Positions 52,501 through 61,400 of a stretch of 64,000 nt of DNA are shown here, in pieces. The stretch's first letter is position 1, and each line of letters opens with the position of its first letter. The stretch comes from Lycocorax pyrrhopterus obiensis (Eukaryota; Chordata; Aves; Passeriformes; Paradisaeidae): positions 18,708,494-18,772,493 of the forward strand of contig JACSVZ010000002.1 in the NCBI GenBank assembly GCA_014706295.1, in the 5' to 3' direction. A program made the position numbers and the translations under genes. Under the pieces are notes generated by a model that ran no database searches, had not been told where the DNA came from, and saw nothing but the letters and a program-made list of their open reading frames with translations.

Positions 52501-55500
52501 TAAATAACATTGCTCCCAAAACTGCTCCTAACTTCTCTGTTGAAAGGAACGAAAACTAAGAATAGAGATCCTATTTCCTGTCTTTTCATTTATTTTCCCG
52601 TGAGTGCCAGAATATAAAATAAAAAGGACAAGAAAGTTCCCTTGATAGCATGCAAAATGATGAGCAGACTTAAACTATGACAAGGAAAAAAACCACTGAA
52701 ACAGGAAGCCGAAAATAGTGTAGACTAGTAATTTGGAGAAAGAGCAGGGGACTACAGAGATCCAAAATTAGGGACTACATTAATTCAGAAAATGAGAAAA
52801 TAAAAACCACAGGACAGATGCATCTGAAACGTCATGTGCCCTACATTCAGAACCTGAAGAGATCTCAGAATTCCTTAGCTTTCACATTCCTCTGTTGTTA
52901 ACAAATAACTCCAAATCTACTGGAAAAAAATAAGCCTTATCTTCCCCTAGAAGCTGGATCAGACAAAGGAGGATAAACACCTCTATATGAATGCTAAAGA
53001 AAACCCTGCAGCTTTTGTACTGCTCCTAAGGGAAGTAAAGCCAAAGGAACTTTAGGACAATGGAAGTGATAAAAAGCAAACTTCTTTCACTCAGAATTGC
53101 AACTGAGCAGCAGCACCTACCTTCCCAATTATCACATCTGCACCCTGGAGGCAGTAGTTGATTACACTATGTTGAACTGGACCTATCATGCCATCACAAA
53201 TAAATCCTGGACGTAAAGAATAACAAACAGCAACTATTCAGTTTCCCTATCTTTGTGCAAGCCACAAGGATTGCTGTTACAGATATTTCTTGTCCTTCTC
53301 CCTCTTCATTATCTGCCTCTGTGGCAAAGGAAGCACAGTGCATAAAGTAAGAGCTGGGAATTTAGGAAGAAAATAAAACAGAAGCTGCAGAGGGGAAAAA
53401 AACGCTTAGAAAAGATAGAAGAACCTAGCAGCAGCAAAAAAATCCCACCGTAAGGAAATCTTCTGGATTGTATCTGTAGGAGAGGTTAGTAACAAGTATG
53501 TGCCGTACTGCTTGAAACTGCCTCACAGATGTGCTTATTACAGTCACCAAGAGCAGAGATGCCATCGCACAGTAGAATGAAAAAAAAATCAACTACAAAG
53601 TCAAAATTTGATATTGAATTTTCAATAGGAATAAATCCTGAAAATTTCTCAATAAACTGCGATTACTATAATGTAAAGATCATACATTACTGGATCATAC
53701 AATACCAACCCCAACATTTGACGATATACAAATTTTTAAAGTAAAAGACTGTGTATTTAAGCAAACTACTACATGCCATTTCTACTCCCACTAAAAGCAC
53801 TATTGAAATGAGATTACAAGATACTTAAGTGCATTTTTTTCCTGAAAGCAATACAGTCTGAACCATTAAATGGCTTTAACAATCAACGACTTAAGAAAGC
53901 CCTGTCAAAAACCTTTACTTCCAATTCTGCAGTTTGATTCTGCATTCAGAACCTGGAGACCCCAGAAACAATTGGCCACAGAGCTCTAGTAGGGCAATTT
54001 CACTAATTTAAGTCATCAAAAAGAACACACAGCTCAAGCAATTTCAATCTCAATCCCAACCAGAGTAGCAAACACTCAATTATACAGTACTAAATGAATA
54101 AAAATAAATCCTGCTGTACAGCACCAGAAGATACTGAGGCACCCAGGTCGCCACTTCTTTTATGAACTTATGTTAATCACAAAGAATAACTTATCAGAAA
54201 CAGCAGTATGGCAAATTGTTACAGAACAGCATAACAGACTGACAAACATTTTTGCTATAATTATGAAGCACTATGAAATATTTGAGATAAAAACTGAGCA
54301 TAGGACATTCAAGTGGTGCAACTTGTGACCTGGCTTAAAAGGGAAAAGTGAAGATGATATTCAAAATCCAAATGGAAGAAAGTGATTTTTCTCAATAACA
54401 GAGCACATATCAATAACCATATGAAAGTTAAAAACACACTTCTGAGAGGAAAGACACAAGTTTAGGATACAGCAATTTGCTGCTACATACAAAACAGGCA
54501 GTACCCATAACCATGTCAAGAGTACGAATTCATGGAAAAGCAGGAGAAAGTATTTGTGTGGACGGTACCCCTTCTCTCCTGTATTCCTTTTCTACTACAT
54601 TTTTGCAATTGTTAAATGCATTGTTAGCTAATAAAGCCTTATTGAATTAAGCAGTGTAACCTATCTGAGGCTATGCCCAAGACATAAAAAAAGAACAGCA
54701 TGCAAAATAATCTGCATGTGGCATTTTTACTAGTCCACTGGTTCCTGGTGAGGAACACCACCACTTCAATGCAGTTATGGCACAGCATGGAACAAAAGTT
54801 CATAATTTATTCTTCTGGATTTATTAGTTTGGAATAAAAATTACGAGTGGCATGAGAGAAAAGAAAATGAGGCAGAAGAGGGGATTGTAACAAGGTCCAT
54901 ACTGTGTTTTTGTCTTAACAAACAAACAAACACCGCAGTACAGAAATGACCATACTAGTCAATATAATGAAAAAATCAAAACCCAGGATTTTCAAATTGT
55001 GGGGTTTTTTAAGTTTTAAACTCAGTGTTGTTTAGTTGTTGAAGGAAAAAACAGCACTTCGGAGTTTTAATCACCAAAGCTTTACACAGGCCTGTAAGTT
55101 ACTACAAATAACAGAAGTTACTTTGTCATTTTGAGTAGTATTAATTTAATAGCAGTATTTAATAATAGTATTACCTAATTTGGGGCAGTTGCTTTCAACT
55201 GTTTTCAAGTTTTTTTAATGCTATGAACAAAATTCTCTGCATTAGATGCCTATCATGCCATTCTAATCAGAATGTATCAGGTAATTCTGAGACTAATTAT
55301 ATGGGAACATATTTTTTCCCAAGACCTTTTCTTTAGAATTTCTTAACACCCTTTCTTTAAAAAAAGAGACATGAAAAAAAATCCTTCAAAAATTGACAAA
55401 TTTATGATGTCCCCAAAATCATAATTACAAATGCCCAACAGAGATCTAAGAAAACAGCTGAAATCTTACAGGATGCACCTCAGCAGCACATCTTTGAGGC

Positions 55501-57350
55501 TATTCCAAGTGTTAGCACTATTCCGACTGCACATCTGCTAACATGACCGAGTAAGTGAGCAGACAAGATTTGGTCATGCTTGCTCTCTTAACTGATAGTT
55601 TAAGTAAAACCTCATCTTTTAACTATTACTTTTCACCTGCTACAGAGGTACAAGCTTACCTTATCTTATAACCTAGGATGATGGTTTTCTTTTAACCAGA
55701 ACGCTACACAAGAAACATACTAGCACATTCTTATTTGAAGACTCCCATGGTCAAGAGGTGGGTAAACACTGAGAATACATCCACAAGAGCCCAGTAAGCA
55801 GACACAGCACTCTGATGAAACTTTGCAGAAGTAAGTACATAAACCCCAACCCTTGACATATAATCAGTCATTTATGCTAAATAGAAAGGGGGTGGGGGGC
55901 AGGGGAAGAGATTAAAAAAAAAAAAAACCCAAGTGGAGAACCACTGCATGGTAAACTAGTCTCTCCTGACTGAATCTCTTCAAACTAGTACTGACCTTAT
56001 GCACTAGAACAAGACTCGCTGAAGCAGTGGAAGACTTTGTTAATTGAAATAGAGGAGCTCACCTTTATGGCTGTCAACCAAAACTCACAATTTCAATCTC
56101 CCTGTATATCTCAAAACCAAACAACTCTTTAAATGGTAGTACCTGTGAGTAAGAGCCTGACAAGTAAATCTACGACCACTTGAAAACAAAGTTAGTAGTG
56201 AGGCAAGATACACAACTCCTTTGCTTCTCTGGGGATTGACAAAAAAAAAAAAGCCCCCAAGGCAACTCCCAAGAAACAAAGCCAAAGGAAGGACAGGAAT
56301 TTTAAGCAGTTAACCTATGGAGGGCTCTCTAGTTCAGCTAAATACTAAGAGAAGGTCCATCTCCTAGGGTATACTTCTCTTTTTTTGTGACAACCTGAAG
56401 GAAAAAAATACTATGGTATTTCTCTTCCTGACTCATAAATATGGGTTTTGTCCCATTGCTTTTTCAATCTGTTTATCTTCTGACAGAGGTTAACAAATAG
56501 AAGTGATGGTGCACAGCTCTTGCTTATTTAACTTTTCCATGTCAATTGATTTTACAGACCTTTGTCTTATCCCATCTCAGTGTCTCTTTTTGAAGCCACA
56601 AGTCCTCACTATTTACTCACTCCTTATAAAGATGTTCTTTGCCATTGTTCACTTCCATGGCTCTTCTTGTACCTCTTTTGGCATGTACCGTATCTGTTTT
56701 GAATAGAAACTGTCCTTTCCCTTTAACATGGATTTTATTTGCCCTCTTAACCACCTTGTCAACACAGGCTGGTGAGGTCTTTCAGCAGTTTGTGACAGCT
56801 GATCGTCATAAGGGCTCATTGCATAACCCAGCATAATCAGCAAACTTGGTGTGTGTTCCTCCTCCTCCTTCCCCCAAATCATTTATGAATACGTTGAGCT
56901 GCACAAAAGGCCGAGTCTTTCCAAGACTCTCACGGCAAACCTCTCCTCTGTGAAAAATGAGCATTGACTTATTTGGGGTTTTTTAAAACTTTTAATCTGC
57001 TACTGAACTATGACACAATCCCTCCCCTTAACTCCGAACTGTTCCATTTAAGTGTTGTCAGTGAGTTAGAGTGCGTAATGATCTTTGGAAATGAAAAATA
57101 AAGGAGAACTTACTAAAATACCAAATTTTTAATTAATTTCTTTAAAGTAGTTTTGATCAATTTGCGCAAAAGAGCTATCACTCAATTTTGGGTGAAACCA
57201 CTTTATTTCTTTAGAAAACCAGTCCAGAAGAATGATGTAAAAATATGAACTGCCACCTATACGAACAAATTGCTATTTGATATTGAAATGTAATCTGTGT
57301 TGGTCTTCACATAGTATTTCTGCTATCCATGAACTATACACACCCACTTG

Positions 57351-57383
<33 letters not shown>

Positions 57384-58460
57384 TAAGCTTGATTTTAATT
57401 CTTCATGTTTATATCCACTATCTTAGATCACTGTAGATAAATTACAAATTCATTGCTTATAAGCACACAAAAAGAGATATATTTGATACATTCATTGTAA
57501 GAGAGATTCCCATCAGAAAATGAAAATGCAAGAAACAAGGAGTATAAAATCATCATGTATAGTGTAGTATTCCTTCATACTTAAACACTAATCACGGTGA
57601 CTTTCTGCAACTATAACTTCATACTCTCGTATCTTGATAAATGTAATCTTGTCCAACTTAAATTCATACAAAATACTACCATAAAGGTATTTTTTCTGGT
57701 TCATTACTTCAACTATGCCACCCTTCTGCACTTCTCCCATGCCTCCCTTTTTCCTTCACCATCAAACATGAACTATGGATCTTCATTTGCATGACTTTTC
57801 AAATGCAAAACATGTATGTCAACATTCATTTGTTACGAAGATGTCAGCCTCGGCCATCCCTTTGCCAGGGCTAGCTTAGTTGTCCATTTTTTAAACCTCC
57901 CAAACAAACCACTCTTTAACTGATACCATCATTTTTGCATAAAACACAGAAAACTTTACATACTTTCCTTTTTAAAATCCTTTCTTATGTTCTGATAAAA
58001 GACTGGTTAGAACACTGATGAACTGCAACCAGCAGTTATGCTGCTAGTCATAATATAGTTATTAATATGCACTTCCTCAGACTACATTTGAAAAAAAAAA
58101 TCTATGTGCTCTACAAAATAAGACTATGTAATACTATGGGGAACTTCCAGCCACTACAGTGTTTCACAACAAATATAACGTTTATTAAGCTATTTTCCAA
58201 ACAAATTACGGTTTCTTTTAACATTAAAAATAAGCAGGTCAGTAACATGGTTTTCTATCTTAAACTCTTGTGATAGTTTACCTGAGTTGCAGCAACAACA
58301 GTAGTTATAGAAGGCGCAGTTGAAGGTGATAGAGCTCCCACTTGCTGCAAGTGGCCTGAAGCCTGCTGAGGTAAATGAGAACTGGAAACGGGAGTGCTAG
58401 ATCCTGAGCCAGATACTGCATTTGGAAATGATACTGCTACATCATTGCTGCTAAAAATAC
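25507..58460 (-). CDS. MLLT10: MLLT10 (AF10), C-terminal 506 residues in ten exons
   Basis: MLLT10/AF10 is a nuclear chromatin reader that recruits and stimulates the H3K79 methyltransferase DOT1L. Its N-terminal PHD fingers lie right of the window. Exons in transcript order: 58460-58282, 42833-42716, 41382-41310, 36793-36639, 34797-34609, 34200-34112, 33986-33628, 28646-28544, 27797-27585 and 25551-25507. Every join keeps frame. From the first full residue here, the features are a Ser/Pro-rich stretch (1-123), the octapeptide EQLLERQW (152-159), a leucine zipper with Leu185, 192, 199, 206 and 213, a Gly/Ala/Thr-rich low-complexity region (268-386) and a Gln/His-rich tail (about 395-445). The end is RLNDKTGPVASEKS and TGA. 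The octapeptide plus zipper is the known DOT1L-binding module, the part kept in leukaemic MLL and PICALM fusions. Similarity to human AF10 is high throughout, with the same exon phases where I can judge. Confidence 0.97.
25552..27584 (-). other. MLLT10 intron, 2.0 kb
   Basis: AT-rich, with open frames of up to 120-127 codons on the + strand (26,539-26,901 and 26,934-27,317). They lack splice borders or recognisable domains. No repeat is identified. Confidence 0.75.
27585..27797 (-). CDS. MLLT10: MLLT10 coding exon, Gln/His-rich
   Basis: 71 codons with phase 0 at both ends. The acceptor is ATTACTCAAG, an unusual purine-rich finish, and the donor is the strong GTAAGT. It begins EQHQALLYQLVQQQ, has a short HHHHQHH tract, then NPFLTIHGDNAAQKVT. 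The final Thr replaces an Ala remembered from the human protein. The open frame continues past the donor into intron. Confidence 0.94.
27798..28543 (-). other. MLLT10 intron, 0.75 kb
   Basis: Bordered by GTAAGT and ATTACTCAAG. I see nothing else in it. Confidence 0.8.
28544..28646 (-). CDS. MLLT10: MLLT10 coding exon, Gln-rich
   Basis: 103 bases, with acceptor CCCTACAG and donor GTAAGT. One base finishes a Ser codon, then 34 codons: ASGLGLLSDQQRQLLLHQQ and onward with FQQLLSTQQLTS. This is the conserved GLLSDQQRQ block of AF10 and belongs to the Gln-rich C-terminal region. Confidence 0.94.
28647..33627 (-). other. MLLT10 intron, 5.0 kb, with antisense CR1 fragment
   Basis: Unique AT-rich sequence apart from the CR1 fragment at 29,955-30,402 and a T-rich stretch at 30,420-30,600. 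The open frames here (for example 31,488-31,862) have no coding signature I can support. Confidence 0.75.
29955..30402 (+). mobile_element. CR1 LINE internal fragment, antisense to MLLT10
   Basis: Read on the + strand, it gives an RT-domain run typical of CR1: KSMGLDGIHPRLLREL, then TSVPGKVMEQILSSAMTRHV and QDNQGMRPRQHRFVKGRSYL. The last recognisable part is the equivalent of 'LDFSKAF' near 30,355-30,385. Stops and frame changes (for example near 30,050 and 30,120) show it is dead. Both ends of the element are missing, which is unusual for CR1: the 3' end is normally kept. Confidence 0.9.
33628..33986 (-). CDS. MLLT10: MLLT10 coding exon, Gly/Ala/Ser-rich
   Basis: 359 bases, with acceptor TTGACACCAG and donor GTAAGA, starting in phase 0 and leaving two bases. 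It encodes STPPPAGQSPAQQGSG, VQQVNGVTVGALASGM, GGIIGALPASQLAINGIVG and ATVPPNATHPLPTTLNN. It is low-complexity but strongly conserved relative to human AF10. The sense strand is unusually GC-rich compared with its introns. Confidence 0.95.
33987..34608 (-). other. Two short MLLT10 introns around exon 34112-34200
   Basis: Intron 33,987-34,111 is only 125 bases and intron 34,201-34,608 is 408 bases. Apart from splice borders I see nothing in them. Confidence 0.85.
34112..34200 (-). CDS. MLLT10: MLLT10 coding exon
   Basis: 89 bases, with acceptor TTACTTTAG and a weaker donor GTAATT. Two bases complete a Pro codon, followed by 29 codons: PSTDSLNSSKSPHLGNSFLP then DNSLPVLNQ. It matches human AF10 nearly residue for residue. 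Confidence 0.94.
34609..34797 (-). CDS. MLLT10: MLLT10 coding exon, leucine zipper (DOT1L binding)
   Basis: 189 bases, with acceptor TTGTCTTAG and donor GTAAGT. It encodes LGMLKSLHQLQVENRRLEEQ and the rest of a coiled coil with leucines exactly seven apart (185, 192, 199, 206, 213 of the window protein), then PFPTITSNPSPSHQ. In AF10 this zipper, with the octapeptide in the preceding exon, contacts a coiled coil of DOT1L. A second AG six bases downstream (GTTTTAG) would delete two codons and break the phase, so 34797 is chosen. Confidence 0.96.
34798..36638 (-). other. MLLT10 intron, 1.8 kb
   Basis: It separates the octapeptide exon from the zipper exon. It contains a CpG-richer patch at 35,370-35,470 and an A-tract/T-tract pair at 35,345-35,355 and 35,608-35,640. 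No gene or transposon is recognised. Confidence 0.8.
36639..36793 (-). CDS. MLLT10: MLLT10 coding exon, octapeptide motif
   Basis: 155 bases, with acceptor TTTTCAACAG and donor GTAAGT. It encodes SPVSSLQIRYDQ, then a variable GNGCGENLPP patch, then ASIEQLLERQWSEGQQFLLE and QGTPSD. EQLLERQW is the octapeptide motif conserved between AF10 and AF17. Confidence 0.96.
36794..41309 (-). other. MLLT10 intron, 4.5 kb
   Basis: AT-rich and repeat-poor. A 136-codon open frame on the - strand (39,590-40,000) has no splice borders and ends in a poly-Gly artefact from a C-run, so I do not call it. Nothing else is recognised. Confidence 0.75.
41310..41382 (-). CDS. MLLT10: MLLT10 coding exon
   Basis: 73 bases, with acceptor TTACACTGCAG and donor GTAAGC. 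Two bases complete an Asp codon, then QDLGDNSRSLVGRGGSPRGS and LSP plus two bases of an Arg codon. It matches human AF10. The Arg/Ser/Gly-rich stretch is a likely phosphorylated linker, by inference. Confidence 0.94.
41383..42715 (-). other. MLLT10 intron, 1.3 kb, CpG-dense
   Basis: The half nearest 42.6 kb has about 17 CpG in 500 bases (42,060-42,560), against almost none in neighbouring introns. It contains an exact octamer ATGCAAAT at 42,361-42,368. Transposons are absent. The + strand has an unbroken 161-codon frame at 41,587-42,072. I treat it as candidate regulatory sequence and not as a gene. Confidence 0.6.
42361..42368 (+). promoter_or_regulatory. POU/octamer site in MLLT10 intron
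   Basis: Exact ATGCAAAT, the consensus for POU-domain factors, inside the CpG-dense intronic block and next to homeodomain-like AATT cores. An 8-mer can occur by chance, and the support is its setting. Confidence 0.35.
42716..42833 (-). CDS. MLLT10: MLLT10 coding exon
   Basis: 118 bases, with acceptor GGTTTCTTGCAG and donor GTAAGC. It encodes ANTLPGSSLSLPPSHMYGNR then LNPNSAMAALIAQSENSQA. The SHMYGNRLNPNS block is diagnostic for AF10. Confidence 0.95.
43573..43582. promoter_or_regulatory. CArG box (SRF/MEF2-type site)
   Basis: CCATATAAGG fits the CC(A/T)6GG consensus exactly. It sits in a GC-richer, CpG-containing stretch (43,320-43,700) about 740 bases 5' of the 42,716-42,833 exon in transcript direction. 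Function is inferred only. Confidence 0.35.
44888..44905. repeat. Poly-G tract, 18 G
   Basis: An uninterrupted run of 18 G on the + strand, followed by CAGGGGGAGTGGTGG. On the transcribed strand of MLLT10 it is read as poly-C in the pre-mRNA. Length is likely unstable and prone to sequencing error. Confidence 0.9.
49315..49375. repeat. T/G-rich low-complexity tract
   Basis: Repeated GTTTT units mixed with GGGGG and T-runs. It is the complement type of the A/C-rich tracts at 17.8 and 51.3 kb. Confidence 0.75.
51250..51345. repeat. A/C-rich low-complexity tract
   Basis: (CAAA)n-like units followed by C-runs (CCCCACCCCCAGCCCCCC), inside the long MLLT10 intron. Confidence 0.75.
52136..52152. 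repeat. Short (CTTC)n microsatellite
   Basis: About four CTTC units in unique intron sequence. Confidence 0.7.
56500..57000 (-). mobile_element. Ancient CR1-like LINE fragment, eroded
   Basis: On the + strand the order ATCAGCAAACTTGG ... TTTATGAATACGTTGAGCTG ... CAAACCTCTCCTCTGTG then AAAAATGAGCATTGACT follows the inverted consensus of old CR1/L3-type RT genes (region downstream of the catalytic motif). It is heavily diverged. Assignment is from memory of the consensus; the left part (56,500-56,780) is less sure. Confidence 0.5.
57353..57380. repeat. (CA)14 microsatellite
   Basis: An uninterrupted run of 14 CA units, likely length-polymorphic. Confidence 0.95.
58282..58460 (-). CDS. MLLT10: MLLT10 coding exon, most 5' in window
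   Basis: 179 bases, with acceptor TTTTTTTCAG and donor GTAAAC. Two bases finish a Gly codon, then IFSSNDVAVSFPNAVSGSGS, STPVSSSHLPQQASGHLQQV and GALSPSTAPSITTVVAATQ. This Ser/Thr-rich segment matches human AF10 well until the last 15 residues, which are variable. No earlier exon is seen to the right within the window. Confidence 0.95.
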
Positions 58461-61400
58461 CTGAAAAAAATTACAAAAACGATTACATGCATCTCTCTCT
58501 CTCCCCCCCCTCTGTTTACTAGTAACCATGTAAATATGCAGTAGAAAATTAATCAAGACAAACAAGATCACTTAATACGTAATGCAGAAAGCTTCTGTGT
58601 AGAAATTCTAACCATGCTGATTGATAAAAGTGCTCTTGTCATTTAACATTCTACAGTTCAGGGAACACAGATTGATTCAGTTTTAAGTTTTTGTAAAACA
58701 TGTGTGATAAATCAAATATTTATGTGCATTACAAACTGCTCAAACATTAACAGTGGCAGAATTTTTGGCTAAAATGCCTCCCTTCAACTGAGTCTGCTAT
58801 CAGAGTTTGTTCTTTCAATGTATTACTGTTAAGTAAAGAGTGAAGTATTGGGCTATGTAACTGAACACACACCACACAAATGGAAAAAATACTTTTTCAT
58901 TTTAAAATAAATGTTACTAAACAACATACATTTGTCCAAAACTGTAATTTTGGCAACTAAGGATTGCTCGTGCTTTTTCAGGAAAATATTGACAGCAAGT
59001 CTGAGGACAAAGTACTCAGATTTGCCGATAGAGCTCGTGGTATTTCATTTATTCACAAACTAAAATTCCATCCATGATCTATACAAATGCTTGACTAACA
59101 TTTCTGCTAGAACAGCCAACAAGTAAACAACTAAACACATTAACATTAGTCAGACTTGTAAGTTAGCAATTTAAATAGGAAGAGTTCATACCCCTCTGTG
59201 AAGCCATTACTTCTGTTCATCTACATGCAGGGTAAAGTTCATTATAGAGGTTGGGAAAAAAAACCCTACTGACCAGAAGCCCAGGACAAGAAGTAGTACC
59301 TGTCTATGAAACCGTTAGGCTCCACGTGCATTAGATAAGTGAGCTGTCAGCTGGCCAAGGAATATCAAGCATGGTAGCACTGAACTGCAGTTAGAGGAAG
59401 AGTGCCACAGGGAGTAAACAGAAGTAGAATGAACATGGTTAGATCAAAAAAAGCAACAGAACTGAAATGCCAGTTAGAAGGCAAAGGGTGGAGCTAGTTT
59501 GTCACTCATACAAATAATGATTTGAAGAAGGCAGTGACAATAAGAAGATACGCAATGTTAAAACACCACTCGCCACCCAGATAACCCTCTGAGCACAGGC
59601 AGTCAAGGGAGACTAACATCATCCAAACCCACACATAATATGCAAACACTGATGCATCTTAAATTCCCTGACTCTATTAACTGTCAAGAAAAATGGAAGA
59701 GAAAATCAGCCAGACCCACTAGAGAAAGAAGATACGAAAAAGCAGCTGAAGACACATCGCGACAACATTTTTTCCTGCCTAACCAAGGTTAGTGACTTAT
59801 CTTCTCCCCGGTCTCTTCATCATAGAGAAATTCCATACCTGTTCTGCTTTTCTACTGACCTTCGTATATTTTTCCATTTAGTACACCTCCCCCTCCTTGG
59901 TTTTCTTTTTTTTGTCACCATCCCCAAAACCTACAGTTACCGCCTTATTAGCAGTTAAGATCCTTTAAGTGTTCGCTTTGCTATGACCTTTTTCCAGTTC
60001 TAGCTGGATCATCTAACTAGACAGCACTTTTAATGGATCCTGCTCTAATATGTCCTTATACACCACCAAAATGAACATGATTAACAAACAGCCTTGCTAC
60101 TGAGTCTACTCTTAAATGTGACATAATTACGACCACAAAAACTAAAATATAACCCAGGTCCTCAAAAGATTTTTTCAATTTGCTTTTAATCAACAATTTC
60201 AAATTAACAAAAAGGATGAGATTTGACCCTTTGTTTTTTGAATGCAGTAAAACAATTAAATATACAAACCTTCTTCAAAATATGAGATTCTCATGAATTA
60301 TCAGGCTTCAGGAACCACAAGTTTTAAGAGTAAAAATAATGAACTATCACAACACCTATGAGTAAACCATAAGAGCTCATCACCACAAACACTATCACTC
60401 TCATAAAACATCAATAGCAATGAGAGGAGAAAACAAAATTTTTGGTGAGAGACAAGTACTAAAAATGAAGGATATTTTGCCAGAAAGGGAAAACAACTTC
60501 GAAATTTTAAAGCTATTGTAGATTTTTTTTCTTAATTTTAAAAAATCTTACATATTTAATTAACTGCAGAGCTTCTGCTGCTTCTATTTTAATGATAAGG
60601 TTTATTCTTCCTCTTAAAAATAAAATTCTGGAATACAAGCGGATAGTTACGAAATCACAGGCAAAAAAATATTTCAAAAGAAAGACAAGCAGTAAACTAG
60701 TTTGCCAGTGGAATGAGGTAAGCTAATATTTGTTGCCAGTTGTTGCAGTAGTATTAAAAACACTGTTTGTTGCTGTTGCAAAATACAGGACAAATATGAC
60801 CTATCAGCAGACCCTGTTTGGGATAAGTATTTCCATTTAGCAATCCCTTACTTAACACATAAAGTACATGCACCTTCTGAAACTACTCATGCAACCAAGA
60901 TATCACTCCATGCAGCATTCAAATAAGAACTGTATGCTGAACATTCAAATAAAGTCTTGATTTTCACACCATTTCAAAAATACCTGTATAAAAACTAGGT
61001 GTATATCATATTAGAAAGCCAAGACAATACACATTTGAAATGTCTCTAACATACTAAGTTATCCTTTGGGGTTTGGGGAGAAATAAATCACTTTCTGGAT
61101 CAGGAAGGAATAATAACAAAAACCTGAACAAATCTCTGTAAACTACATTAATGTTTAAAACAAACAAACCACCTTGAAGTCCTTGCCATATTACTGAAAA
61201 GCCAAACAGCTGTACCTTGTGATGAATGGCATTGTGTAATTTGCTAGAGGCATAAATAGCATGGTCAAATACAATCTTCAGCATTTTAACCAGAACACAG
61301 TTCTTCAGCTCACGGTGGAAACAGACATGTAACACTGTTCAGGTAAAGCCTGTGTGTGACAGGCTAACTGTGTGTGACACCACTAACACAGCTGCAGAAC

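Larger units (their letters stand above)
42834..58281 (-). other. MLLT10 intron, 15.4 kb
   Basis: The largest complete intron here. It is AT-rich and A-rich on the + strand, and nearly free of young transposons. Contents are a CArG box at 43.57 kb, a poly-G tract at 44.89 kb, T/G and A/C low-complexity patches at 49.3 and 51.3 kb, a G-rich patch at 55.89 kb, an old LINE fragment at 56.5-57.0 kb and a (CA)14 array at 57.35 kb. Scattered open frames (for example 48,198-48,599, 133 codons) show no coding evidence. Confidence 0.75.

Noticed and set aside
55888..55905. G-rich patch as a quadruplex
   Set aside because: Only three separated G-runs are clear, one short of the standard four-run pattern.
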